Assembly (NCBI RefSeq): GCF_003003035.1 | Contig: NZ_PVTS01000016.1 | Location: forward strand, 1-64,000 | Direction of reading: 5' to 3' | Origin: Marinilabilia salmonicolor | Lineage (GTDB): Bacteria > Bacteroidota > Bacteroidia > Bacteroidales > Marinilabiliaceae | DNA length: 64,000 nt | In this document: positions 8,225 to 16,674 of the stretch, piece after piece | Numbering within the stretch: the first letter of the stretch is position 1 | Layout: each line of letters opens with the position of its first letter | The notes under the pieces: model-generated | Databases searched by the model: none | Told to the model about the DNA's origin: nothing | Seen by the model: the letters and a program-made list of their open reading frames with translations, nothing else | Program-made: the position numbers and the translations under genes

Positions 8225-9658
8225 TTAGAAGTACAAATCCCGTTCCCCTTTTTTCACTCTCTCCAACCGATCAATCAATTTTTCACGGAACTGGTCATCT
8301 TTGTACTCTTTCAAATTTTCAGCAATTAACTTATATCCCTTTTCACGGGTTTCTGCAGGTGCATAATCTTCCAGATATTCAGCCATGGTAAGCATGGCAT
8401 TTGGTTGGCAAAAACGCTTAATAAACCCGGGAACCGAGAACTCCATAAAGTGTTCGCCGGTGCGTTTCAGACGGTAACAGGCAGTACAAAATGAAGGCAA
8501 ATAGCCATGTCCCAGCAATTCCTCCATAACCTCATTCAAGGTTCTATTATCTCCAATGGTAAACTGCTCATGATCCAAATCCTGCTGATCCTTTCGGGAG
8601 GAATAACCTTTCATTTCAATATTGGTTCCTCCATCAATCTGCGATACACCAAACTGAAGCACCTCATCCCGAATATGTGCAGGCTCACGAGCCGTAAGAA
8701 TCAGACCGGTGTAGGGTACTGCCAACCGAAGAATAGCCACCAAACGCGTGAATTCCTCATCACTGACCTCAAATTCAGGTTTCACATCAAACCCTGAAGC
8801 CTGCTTTAGCCGCGGAAATGAAATGGTATGCGGTCCCACATTGTAAACAGCCTCAAAGTGATTGACGTGCCTCAACAAGCCCAGCACCTCAAACCGCCAA
8901 TCATAAAGCCCCAGCAAAGCCCCAATCCCCACATCGTCGATACCCGCTTCCTGAGCACGATCCAATGCTGTAATGCGCCAGTCATAGTCTCGTTTTTTCC
9001 CTCCCAGATGTACTTTCAAATAGGCATTGCGGTCATAAGTTTCCTGAAACACCTGATAAGTCCCGATTCCGGCATCTTTCACTACTTTAAAACCCTCTAT
9101 ATCCATCGGGGCAGCATTGATATTGACACGCCGTATTTCCCCGTTGCCCTTCTTCACGCTATATACATTGCGCACCGTTTCAGCAATAAAATCTGCATCG
9201 TATTTAGGGTGTTCTCCATAAACCAATATCAAACGTTTATGACCTGAATCTTCAAGCATCTCAACCTCCGCCTTAATTTCTTCGGAAGAGAGTGTTATGC
9301 GCTTCTGTTTCTTATTATCGGTCCGGAAACCACAATACGCACAGTTATTGATACAAAGGTTTCCGATGTAGAGCGGTGCAAAAAGGACAATTCGTTTTCC
9401 GTAAACCCGTTCTTTCAATTCGCGGGCCCCGTTTTTAATCTCTTCGATCAGATCAAGGGTATTGGCATTAATCAGAACAGCAGTCTCCTCGAGCGACAAG
9501 CGGTGCTTATCCAGTGATCGCGCAATTACCTCACGAACTCTCTCAGGAGATGGATTTTCATTTCGTTTCAAAATCTCCCAGATCTCCTCAGAATCTATAA
9601 AATTCTGCATGGGAAGATCTTCTAACTTATATTTCTGCGGATGATATATTACGGACAT
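8225..9658 (-). CDS. hydG: [FeFe]-hydrogenase maturase HydG
   Basis: A 477-residue radical-SAM enzyme that splits tyrosine to make the CO and CN ligands of the H-cluster. The SAM-cluster motif CX3CX2C is C102, C106 and C109. The C-terminal CX2CX22C (C391, C394, C417), which holds the auxiliary cluster of HydG and separates it from ThiH, is complete. Length is normal. It lies downstream of hydC1 in the same direction but is separated by about 500 bp of repeat sequence, so it may have its own promoter. HydE and HydF, also needed for maturation, are not in this window. Confidence 0.95.
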   Translation of the reverse strand: MSVIYHPQKYKLEDLPMQNFIDSEEIWEILKRNENPSPERVREVIARSLDKHRLSLEETAVLINANTLDLIEEIKNGARELKERVYGKRIVLFAPLYIGNLCINNCAYCGFRTDNKKQKRITLSSEEIKAEVEMLEDSGHKRLILVYGEHPKYDADFIAETVRNVYSVKKGNGEIRRVNINAAPMDIEGFKVVKDAGIGTYQVFQETYDRNAYLKVHLGGKKRDYDWRITALDRAQEAGIDDVGIGALLGLYDWRFEVLGLLRHVNHFEAVYNVGPHTISFPRLKQASGFDVKPEFEVSDEEFTRLVAILRLAVPYTGLILTAREPAHIRDEVLQFGVSQIDGGTNIEMKGYSSRKDQQDLDHEQFTIGDNRTLNEVMEELLGHGYLPSFCTACYRLKRTGEHFMEFSVPGFIKRFCQPNAMLTMAEYLEDYAPAETREKGYKLIAENLKEYKDDQFREKLIDRLERVKKGERDLYF

Positions 9659-10166
9659 AACATAACCTTTAGGCTTTAAAGGTACGATGAAAGAGCTGTT
9701 ATCGGAAAGGTTTTACAGATTTTTTACAGAAACGTCGGATTGGCATATAGCACTTCTGCTTTACATGTCAAAGAATCCGCCGTCCCTGCAATCTAGTGGA
9801 TTCATGACTTAGGGTTTATCCATAAAGTCCAACTTCTGCGTTGTTGTTCAAAATATAAATCCTCAAATACATTAGTATTCTCCAGTTTAGATTTTTCACA
9901 CGCCTTGAATTTGAACTTTCTATTTCAAACACGTCAAAAACGCTTAGTTTATGGACAGGCACTATTTAGTGCGCGTCTATAAAGTCGGGAAAATTTGTAA
10001 AAAGCCATGTGCCTGGTCAGAAAGTGCCAATTGCAAGGCTTGCGACCGCGTGCCGCCTAAAGCTTTAGCGGTGGCGCAAGCCGCCAAAAACGGAGTTTAC
10101 ATGGGTAAATGAGTATTTTGGCGGCAAGCGTAACGACGCAATTGGTACTTTATGGACAGACATTAT
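9659..10166. other. Non-coding gap filled by family A repeats
   Basis: No coding potential seen. The first about 150 bp is the hydG leader, with a minus-strand TACCTTTA box (9677-9684) that nearly matches TAnnTTTG. The remainder consists of two family A elements placed end to end. Confidence 0.6.
9811..9970. repeat. Repeat family A, element 1
   Basis: The left end TTTATCCATAAAGTCC and right end TTTATGGACAGGCACTATTT are imperfect inverted repeats, the arrangement of a MITE-like element without coding capacity. The left 40 bp recur at 14401. Confidence 0.5.
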
Positions 10167-10168
10167 TT
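9966..10168. repeat. Repeat family A, element 2
   Basis: Ends GTCTATAAAGT and ACTTTATGGACAGAC are inverted. The interior contains a palindrome-like core, CAATTGCAAGGCTTGCG versus CAAGCGTAACGACGCAATTG. The same core in diverged form occurs at 20434-20540. The right end runs into the hydC1 stop codon. Confidence 0.6.
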
Positions 10169-10640
10169 AATATTCTCCAAGAATTCCTTTTACATCTTCG
10201 GGAGACACACGTCCGTAAACCCGCTCACCAATGGTAACCACGGGAGCAAGGCCACAAGCCCCGACGCAACGCAGGCAGCTGAGAGAAAACTTTCCATCAG
10301 GAGTGGTTTCACCCACTTTCACATCCAGATGCCGTTTAAATTCATCAAGGACTTTTTCAGCGCCTCGCACATAACAGGCGGTCCCCATGCAGATGGATAT
10401 CGGATGTTTTCCTTTGGGCAGCATGGAGAAAAAGGAATAAAAGGTGACCACACCATAAACATGAGCAACCGAAACATTCATCTCTTCTGCCACGATCTCC
10501 TGAATTTCAGCAGGCAGGTAGCCAAACATTCCTTGTGCACCATGCAACACATTAATTAACTCACCGGGTTCATTATTGAATTTGGCGCACAAATCTTTCA
10601 ATTCCTGAACTTTATTTTCGGGTATTTTTACTTTTGCCAT
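10167..10640 (-). CDS. hydC: Hydrogenase gamma subunit HydC1 (NuoE-like [2Fe-2S])
   Basis: A thioredoxin-fold [2Fe-2S] subunit, the NuoE-like part of trimeric electron-bifurcating [FeFe]-hydrogenases. In the 161-residue reading (start 10652) the four cluster cysteines are C88, C93, C129 and C133 (CMGTAC and CVGACGLAP). The inner start MAKVKI at 10640 is also possible and is used here. It follows hydA1 and hydB1 in one transcriptional direction with short gaps, so it is the last gene of set 1. The stop codon TAA coincides with the end of a family A repeat. Confidence 0.92.
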   Translation of the reverse strand: MAKVKIPENKVQELKDLCAKFNNEPGELINVLHGAQGMFGYLPAEIQEIVAEEMNVSVAHVYGVVTFYSFFSMLPKGKHPISICMGTACYVRGAEKVLDEFKRHLDVKVGETTPDGKFSLSCLRCVGACGLAPVVTIGERVYGRVSPEDVKGILGEY

Positions 10641-10694
10641 AACTCTTTTCAATTAACAATGACCAATTACCAATTATCAACTCGCCGTCAAAGA

Positions 10695-12464
10695 CTATTC
10701 GATCTCAGCTTTTTTCTTACGATTGAAATAATGCGTATGCAGCAACTCATGCGACAAATCACTCATTGGTTTACCCAGGAATTCTTTGTACAGCTCCTGA
10801 ATAAACGGATTCTCATGTGACTTCCGAATGGGCTTACCCTTATCTTCTTCATAAATGGCCCGCTGACGTTTCTTCAAAACATCCACATTTCCATGATGAT
10901 ATGGTTGTCCACCACCACCGATACATCCTCCTGGACAGGCCATTATTTCAATGGCATGAAACTCCGACTTTCCGGACTTGACTTCCTCCAGCAGTTTTCT
11001 GGCATTTCCTAATCCGTGGGCAATCCCGATATTCAGTTTAAGTCCGTCAAAATCAACGGTTGCTTTACGGGACCCTTCCATACCCCTAAGCTCCTTGAAG
11101 TCAACTCTTTCCAGATGTTTGCCTGTGTGCAATTCATAGGCTGTACGTACTGCAGCCTCGATAACCCCGCCGGTAGTTCCGAATATGACTCCGGCCCCTG
11201 TGGATTCTCCCAGCGGCTGATCAAAATCATCATCCGGCAAGGCGGCAAAATCCAGGTTGGCATTCCGGATCAACTGAGCAAGTTCCCGTGTAGAAATAGA
11301 AACATTCACATCCGGATCCCCATTCACAGAAAACTCTTCGCGTGTGCACTCATATTTCTTGGCCAGACATGGCATTACCGATACCACTACCAGGTCTTCC
11401 CGCTTCTTATTCATTTTTTTTGCAAAGTATGATTTGGCGATGGAGCCAAACATTTGCTGGGGCGATTTGGCCGTAGATGGCACATCCATCATCTCCGGAA
11501 ACTGATGCTCAAAGAATTTCACCCAGCCAGGGCAGCAGCTGGTCAGAATCGGTAACTTAACCTCTTTATCTCCATTCAGATGCCTGTTGAGACGATCCAG
11601 CAATTCAGTACCTTCTTCCATAATGGTAAGATCGGCAGCAAAATCAGTCTCAAACACATAATCAAATCCAAGTTTTCGCAGAGCTGATACCATTTTTCCT
11701 GTTACCAGGGTTCCCGCCTCCATTCCAAACGACTCGCCCAATGCTGCACGCACTGCAGGAGCTGTTTGCACTACCACTGTTTTGGTGGGATCCACCAGTG
11801 CCTCAATTACCTTCCATGTATAATCGCGCTCTGTAAGTGCGCCTGTAGGACAGACAGCCACACACTGGCCGCAATAGGTACATACCGAATGATCCAGATC
11901 CATCTCAAAAGCCGGTGCAACAACCGATTCGAAGCCACGATTTACAGCCGACAATACACCAACTGTCTGCACTTCGTTACAGGCGGTTTCGCAACGGCGA
12001 CACATGATGCACTTATCCATCTCACGAATGATGGCCGGGGATTGGTCGCCTTTGTAATGCGATTGCTCTCCGGTATAATGAATTTCACGAATACCCAGAT
12101 TCTGAGCCAGATCCTGCAATTCACACTCTCCTGACTTGGCACAGGTCAGACACTCGGCAGGATGGTCAGACAAAATCAGTTCTACCACCGTCCGTCGGGC
12201 ATTGACCACCCGCACGGTATGTGTATGAACTTCCATTCCTTCCGTACATTCAGTTTTGCAGGCAGGAGCCAAATTTCTCCGCCCCTCCACTTCAACAACG
12301 CAGACCCGGCAACCGCCCGGTTTATTCTCAAAATTCATGTCATCCATCTTCATGTAACACAAAGATGGAATTTTGATGCCAATGGATTTAGCAGCCTCCA
12401 ACAAGGTGGTCCCTTTTTCCACCACCACCGGTTTATCGTCTATAGTTAATTTCACTAAGTTCAT
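10695..12464 (-). CDS. hydA: [FeFe]-hydrogenase catalytic subunit HydA1
   Basis: A 589-residue group A3-like catalytic subunit. Domain order: [2Fe-2S] ferredoxin domain (C36, C52, C55, C69); His/Cys cluster H101, C105, C108, C114; two [4Fe-4S] sites C152-C162 and C195-C205; then the H-cluster domain. The H-cluster motifs are canonical: TSCCPGW (308-314), MPCLAKKYE (C366) and MACPGGCIGGGGQ (C510, C514). The C-terminal small-subunit tail ends in LSHELLHTHY. With HydB and HydC, such proteins couple H2 with NAD(H) and ferredoxin. It lies between hydB1 and hydC1 with gaps of about 35-55 bp. Confidence 0.95.
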   Translation of the reverse strand: MNLVKLTIDDKPVVVEKGTTLLEAAKSIGIKIPSLCYMKMDDMNFENKPGGCRVCVVEVEGRRNLAPACKTECTEGMEVHTHTVRVVNARRTVVELILSDHPAECLTCAKSGECELQDLAQNLGIREIHYTGEQSHYKGDQSPAIIREMDKCIMCRRCETACNEVQTVGVLSAVNRGFESVVAPAFEMDLDHSVCTYCGQCVAVCPTGALTERDYTWKVIEALVDPTKTVVVQTAPAVRAALGESFGMEAGTLVTGKMVSALRKLGFDYVFETDFAADLTIMEEGTELLDRLNRHLNGDKEVKLPILTSCCPGWVKFFEHQFPEMMDVPSTAKSPQQMFGSIAKSYFAKKMNKKREDLVVVSVMPCLAKKYECTREEFSVNGDPDVNVSISTRELAQLIRNANLDFAALPDDDFDQPLGESTGAGVIFGTTGGVIEAAVRTAYELHTGKHLERVDFKELRGMEGSRKATVDFDGLKLNIGIAHGLGNARKLLEEVKSGKSEFHAIEIMACPGGCIGGGGQPYHHGNVDVLKKRQRAIYEEDKGKPIRKSHENPFIQELYKEFLGKPMSDLSHELLHTHYFNRKKKAEIE

Positions 12465-12499
12465 AAGTCATTGTTTTTTTTGAAAGTTTCTGACCCGAT

Positions 12500-14293
12500 T
12501 TATTGAATACTGATGGCACCAAACTTACATTTATCCATACAAGCGCCACACTTAATACAAATGGAAGTATCGATAAAATGCGGCATCTTTTTATCGCCTG
12601 AAATGGCATCCACCGGACAAACACGGGCGCACAATGTACAACCGGTACAAAGCTTCGGATTGATAACATACTGCATCAATGCACGGCACTGACCGGCCGG
12701 ACACTTACTCTCCTTCACGTGAGCCTCATACTCTTCAGGAAAATTATCCATAGTGGAAAGCACAGGGTTCGGCGATGTCTGTCCCAACCCACACAGAGCA
12801 GTATCTTTAATCACGTTGGCCAAATTACGCAAACGGGTCAGATCACCTTCATCCCCTTTACCAAGAGTGATTTTCTCAAGCAGTTCGTAAAGTCGCTTGT
12901 TACCTACACGGCAAGGGGTACATTTTCCACAACTCTCTTCAACGGTAAAATCCAGATAAAATTTGGCTACCGAAACCATACAATCGTCCTCATCCATCAC
13001 AATCATACCTCCGGATCCCATCATGGAACCGCTGGCAATCAAACTGTCGTAATCGATGGGCAGGTCCAGGTGATTTTCCGTCAGACACCCACCTGAGGGA
13101 CCTCCGGTCTGTACAGCCTTAAACTTCTTGCCACCTTTGATGCCTCCGCCAATATCAAATATCACCTCACGCAAAGTAGTCCCCATAGGTACTTCAATCA
13201 ATCCCACATTATTCACTTTTCCTGCCAATGCAAACACTTTGGTTCCCGGACTCTTCTCTGTTCCAATTTTTCTGAACCAATCAGCACCTTTAAGAAAAAT
13301 CGCCGGTATATTGGCAAAAGTCTCCACGTTGTTTACGTTGGTCGGCTTTCCTTTGTATCCACTAACCGACGGGAACGGCGGTTTCACCGTGGGTTCTCCG
13401 CGCAATCCTTCCATCGAATGAATCAATGCTGTCTCCTCGCCACAAACAAAAGCCCCTGCTCCGTAGCGGATTTCCACATCAAAATTAAACCCGGCTCCAA
13501 AAATATCTTTTCCAAGCAGCCCATAATCCCTGGCCTGATCAATGGCAATCTTCAACCGTTTAATGGCCAGCGGATACTCTGCCCGAATATAAATCAATCC
13601 GGTATCGGCGCCAATGCAATATCCGCAAATGGCCATGGCCTCCAGAACCGAATGCGGGTCGCCTTCAAGAATCGACCGATCCATAAAAGCTCCGGGATCT
13701 CCCTCATCGGCATTACAAACCACATACTTCTGTTCCGATTCCGACTGCAGGGTTATTTCCCATTTCAACCCCGTAGGAAACCCCCCTCCGCCACGTCCAC
13801 GAAGACCGGAGTCTTTTACCACCTTTATGGACTCTTCGGGGGTCATTTCATCCAAAATGGTTCCCAAAGCACTGTAACCATCCCGGGCAATGTATTCATC
13901 TATATTTTCCGGATTGATAAAACCGCAGTTTCTCAAAGCAATGCGAATCTGCTTTTTGTAAAAATCCATGTGTTTGGAATCGCTCACATGCTCCTTTGTT
14001 TCCGGATCCACATAAAGCAAGCGTTCCACCTTCCGTCCTTTTATCAAATGCTCAAGCACCAAGTCTTCAGCATCATCAGGAGTCACATGAACATAAAAAG
14101 TGTTATCCGGAACCATTTTTACCACTGGTCCCTTTTCGCAAAACCCGAAACAACCGGTTCGTACCACCTGTACGTCGTTTTCCAGATTGTTTTCATCAAT
14201 CGATCGCTTTAGATTGACGGCAATGGCTTCGCTTTCAGAGGCCCGGCAACCGGTACCTCCACAAACAAGAATATGATTTTTGAATTTGGCCAT
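12500..14293 (-). CDS. hydB: Hydrogenase beta subunit HydB1 (NuoF-like, with extra Fe-S domains)
   Basis: NADH/FMN-binding subunit. In the longer reading (605 residues from 14317) the order is: N-terminal thioredoxin-like [2Fe-2S] domain (C19, C24, C56, C60); NuoF core with FMN loop GRGGGGFPTG and NADH segment DEGDPGAFMDR; [4Fe-4S] motif SCGKCTPCRVG; and a C-terminal 2x[4Fe-4S] ferredoxin domain (C557-C567 and C587-C597). I prefer the ATG at 14293, whose product starts MAKFKNHILVCGG like its relatives. This full complement is the one found in bifurcating HydB. First gene of set 1; a repeat-filled gap precedes it. Confidence 0.94.
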   Translation of the reverse strand: MAKFKNHILVCGGTGCRASESEAIAVNLKRSIDENNLENDVQVVRTGCFGFCEKGPVVKMVPDNTFYVHVTPDDAEDLVLEHLIKGRKVERLLYVDPETKEHVSDSKHMDFYKKQIRIALRNCGFINPENIDEYIARDGYSALGTILDEMTPEESIKVVKDSGLRGRGGGGFPTGLKWEITLQSESEQKYVVCNADEGDPGAFMDRSILEGDPHSVLEAMAICGYCIGADTGLIYIRAEYPLAIKRLKIAIDQARDYGLLGKDIFGAGFNFDVEIRYGAGAFVCGEETALIHSMEGLRGEPTVKPPFPSVSGYKGKPTNVNNVETFANIPAIFLKGADWFRKIGTEKSPGTKVFALAGKVNNVGLIEVPMGTTLREVIFDIGGGIKGGKKFKAVQTGGPSGGCLTENHLDLPIDYDSLIASGSMMGSGGMIVMDEDDCMVSVAKFYLDFTVEESCGKCTPCRVGNKRLYELLEKITLGKGDEGDLTRLRNLANVIKDTALCGLGQTSPNPVLSTMDNFPEEYEAHVKESKCPAGQCRALMQYVINPKLCTGCTLCARVCPVDAISGDKKMPHFIDTSICIKCGACMDKCKFGAISIQ

Positions 14294-14317
14294 AGCTATT
14301 ATTTTAAAACCATACAA

Positions 14318-14594
14318 GGTATTTAATATGTAAGTAAATAGTTGTTAGTCAGAAGGCAGTAGTTGTTTCTTCTGATGACTACTTGCGCTGAAACTAACTA
14401 GTGTTTGTCTATAAAGTCCAACTTCTGCGTTGTTGCTCAAAATCTAAATCATCCTTTCTTCCGGGAGTAATGACCTACCATAACAAAGAACCATTTCCCT
14501 AAGGATGTATAATTTATCTACGTTATTGGTCTGATTGAACCCGAATGCAGGAACATCTATATGTTCTCTTCTGGCAATCGTTGTCATGCTCGTT
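14318..14594. other. Repeat-filled gap upstream of hydB1
   Basis: No gene seen. It holds a family A left end (14401-14450) and a single family B unit that extends to the stop codon of the hndB-like gene. The promoter of set 1 must lie here if it is separate from the regulatory genes upstream. Confidence 0.55.
14398..14456. repeat. Repeat family A, partial copy
   Basis: GTGTTTGTCTATAAAGTCC followed by AACTTCTGCGTTGTTG and CAAAATCTAAATC nearly repeats 9812-9861. Only this one end is present, so the element is truncated. Confidence 0.5.
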
Positions 14595-14604
14595 TCATTT
14601 ATCA
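14497..14604. repeat. Repeat family B, single unit
   Basis: The unit has TAATTTATCTACGTTATTGG, then GGCAATCGTTGTCATG and CTCGTTTCAT at its end. The end lies inside the stop codon of the hndB-like gene. Longer copies are at 26669, 57029 and 61360. Confidence 0.6.
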
Positions 14605-14993
14605 TCAATCGTTTCGTAGCTGTCGGGTATTATTCCGTCCACCAACTCGCCGTTTTTGATGTATTTCTCAATAATTTCTGATGCTTTTTTTGTATTTACA
14701 TGACCAAAAACCACAGGTTTCTCCCCCGGTAAAGTAACTTCAATGGTAGGTTCGGCATAGCAATACCCCATACATCCTGTCTGCGTTACTACCGCATCAA
14801 CAGCCTGACTATCCAGTTCATCAATCATATAATTCATGGTTTCCCTGGCTCCGGAAGCAATCCCACAGGTTGCCATCGACACTTTTATTTGAACCATACT
14901 TTCAGGATGGTCACTTTTTTCTCGCAGGCTGATTTTTCCCTTGAGCTCGTCCCTCATTTTTTTGAGGTCCTGTAGATTTTTAACTTTGCTCAT
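14595..14993 (-). CDS. Thioredoxin-fold ferredoxin, HndB-like
   Basis: A 132-residue protein with a thioredoxin-like [2Fe-2S] fold, similar to the HndB subunit of Hnd-type NADP-reducing hydrogenases. Cysteines are C43 (ATCGIASGA), C74 and C78 (TGCMGYC). The second cysteine of the usual CX4C pair is absent, as I recall for the HndB family. An N-terminal helix (LQDLKKMRDELKGK) is also typical. It overlaps the upstream ATPase gene by 4 bp, so the two are coupled. It is inferred to work with HydABC as an electron-transfer or assembly partner. The TGA stop lies in a family B repeat. Confidence 0.82.
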   Translation of the reverse strand: MSKVKNLQDLKKMRDELKGKISLREKSDHPESMVQIKVSMATCGIASGARETMNYMIDELDSQAVDAVVTQTGCMGYCYAEPTIEVTLPGEKPVVFGHVNTKKASEIIEKYIKNGELVDGIIPDSYETIDDK

Positions 14994-15535
14994 AACTCAT
15001 TGGATTTAATATACTTTATCTCTTCTTTAATCATATTTCTAACAAAAACACCCACCTTCGGGTGTGAAATGGGAACCCCTTCCAGCACCTCTTTTATTTC
15101 GTCGGATGAAATTTCAAAATCAGTCTGATTCCTTTTCATGCGAATTACAAAATTGATCTCCGGATGACCGGTCATCAACAGTGCCAGCGTGGAGGCGAGA
15201 TCTCCCTCCGGAACGCAATCGATGTGTCCGGTATCAAACAAAGCCGTCACACCGGTACCTTTACCCGGCTTAGAATCAATCTCAATCCGACCTCCCGTTT
15301 GTTCCGCATTCATTTTAAGAAAAGGAAGCCCCAGACCGACTTTTCTCGATGAGCGTGAGGTCGTATAGGGATCTGTAATCCGTCCCACTGTTTGCTCATC
15401 CATTCCGCAACCGTTGTCCCGGATGGCCATCTGCAACATCCTGTCAGTGTATAACAACTCCACCTCCACCCGGTCGGCACCGGCTTTTACAGAGTTTTCT
15501 GCTATATCAAGTATGTGCATCGATAAATCCTTCAT
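14990..15535 (-). CDS. Orphan histidine-kinase-like ATPase (GHKL)
   Basis: A 181-residue GHKL ATPase domain with no sensor and no phospho-acceptor His domain. The N box HILDIAENSVKAGA, G1 box DNGCGMD and G2 box GLGLPFLK are intact. A C-terminal extension of about 70 residues has no recognised motif. Such orphan ATPases sit beside bifurcating hydrogenase genes in Firmicutes as well. It overlaps the hndB-like gene by 4 bp and starts 10 bp after the PHP gene. A role as a protein kinase or switch in hydrogenase regulation is inference. Confidence 0.85.
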   Translation of the reverse strand: MKDLSMHILDIAENSVKAGADRVEVELLYTDRMLQMAIRDNGCGMDEQTVGRITDPYTTSRSSRKVGLGLPFLKMNAEQTGGRIEIDSKPGKGTGVTALFDTGHIDCVPEGDLASTLALLMTGHPEINFVIRMKRNQTDFEISSDEIKEVLEGVPISHPKVGVFVRNMIKEEIKYIKSNEL

Positions 15536-15544
15536 CTCATTCTT

Positions 15545-16306
15545 TTACAGCTTTAGTATTTCAGGAACCACCTCACGTCCGTCAACCCCGCCTAAAGCCT
15601 TTTTAAATTCCTCAATGCCGGTATCTTGCATTCTCAACCGGGTCATATTCATCCCCAACCTCTCCGGATGATGCGCATCAGAACCGGTAATCAATGGTTT
15701 TATCTTTGCCCAGCCATATTTCTCAATCATCTCCAAAGTCACATTAGGACTTATCTCGAGCGCATCGGCGGCGATATCAGGAGGCACAAATCCAAGCTGA
15801 CTGCTCAGACTGTTTCCCGGCCGGTCTATGTGCGCCGGAACAAAAACGCCCCCCAGCCGGTGAACCTCTTCATAACATTGATCCAGACTCCGATCCAGCG
15901 CTGCGATAAGCAACCATGGTTCCTCACCCAGAATATTCTCCTCTTCATCCACCCAGACCTGATCCCCAAAATAGTCAGGGTTGTTCTTAATTTTCACCAA
16001 CCACCGGTCCAGCCATTTCTGCAATTCATCCAATGGCTCAAACTCATCAAAGTATGCCAGGCAATGCACCTCCTCCCGGGTGTTAAGCTCTGCACCACCC
16101 CAAACGGCAATTCCGGCCTTACGTCCCATCTCCATTACCACCCTGCACTGACGGGTTGAGTTGTGATCGGTTATGGCCATTATGTCAATGTGCTTTTGTT
16201 TTGCTTCCGAAATAATCCGTGCCGGACTCATATCCAGACTTCCACAAGGTGAAAGAACCGTGTGGACATGCAAATCGGCACGATATTCCTGCAACATACC
16301 TTTCAT
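15545..16306 (-). CDS. PHP-domain metal-dependent phosphoesterase
   Basis: A 253-residue PHP-family protein. Metal-binding motifs in order: DLHVHT (with SPCG behind it), AITDHNS, a His in the VPAHIDRPG segment, and GSDAHH near the C-terminus. Relatives hydrolyse phosphoesters such as 3'-phosphoadenosine 5'-phosphate, nucleoside 3',5'-bisphosphates or histidinol phosphate. The substrate is not determinable here. Its 4-bp overlap with the DRTGG gene shows tight coupling with the regulatory operon, which favours a signalling role over metabolism. Confidence 0.87.
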   Translation of the reverse strand: MKGMLQEYRADLHVHTVLSPCGSLDMSPARIISEAKQKHIDIMAITDHNSTRQCRVVMEMGRKAGIAVWGGAELNTREEVHCLAYFDEFEPLDELQKWLDRWLVKIKNNPDYFGDQVWVDEEENILGEEPWLLIAALDRSLDQCYEEVHRLGGVFVPAHIDRPGNSLSSQLGFVPPDIAADALEISPNVTLEMIEKYGWAKIKPLITGSDAHHPERLGMNMTRLRMQDTGIEEFKKALGGVDGREVVPEILKL

Positions 16307-16662
16307 TTCTTTATCAATCCATACAGCCTGCCTGCAAGTTCAAAGGTCTCCATTTCAGTTCCCAAAACCGGAACATCCTCTTCGTTGCTTTGCTCCAGCA
16401 TATCCTCATCAGGTTTCAATCCCTTCACCAGAATAACTGCCGCCACCTCCTTCAAAGAAGCAACGGCCATCACATTTTTGTGGGTTTGAAGAGTTGCCCA
16501 GACATCTCCCTCAGAGGCATTTCCCATCACATCACTCAACAAATCGGAGACATAACCACCGGTCACCTCCCGGCTTAGTCCCTTTTCTCCTCCAAAAACG
16601 GACAGCCCCAAACTCTTAATAACATCATTTACAGTCATACAATTCTTCTTTAATGTTAGCAC
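16303..16662 (-). CDS. DRTGG-domain protein (first)
   Basis: A protein of 119 residues (111 if translation starts at the inner MTVNDVI, 16638). It is built like a free-standing DRTGG domain: the pattern REVTGGYVSDLLSDVMG followed by GDVWATLQTH and VAAVILVKG. DRTGG domains occur in phosphotransacetylase and in CBS-pyrophosphatases, and nucleotide or cofactor binding is suspected. Coupled by overlap to the PHP gene and 12 bp after the H-cluster-domain gene. A second paralogue lies at 18523. Function is not known. Confidence 0.8.
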   Translation of the reverse strand: MLTLKKNCMTVNDVIKSLGLSVFGGEKGLSREVTGGYVSDLLSDVMGNASEGDVWATLQTHKNVMAVASLKEVAAVILVKGLKPDEDMLEQSNEEDVPVLGTEMETFELAGRLYGLIKK

Positions 16663-16674
16663 GATCCGGGCAAA

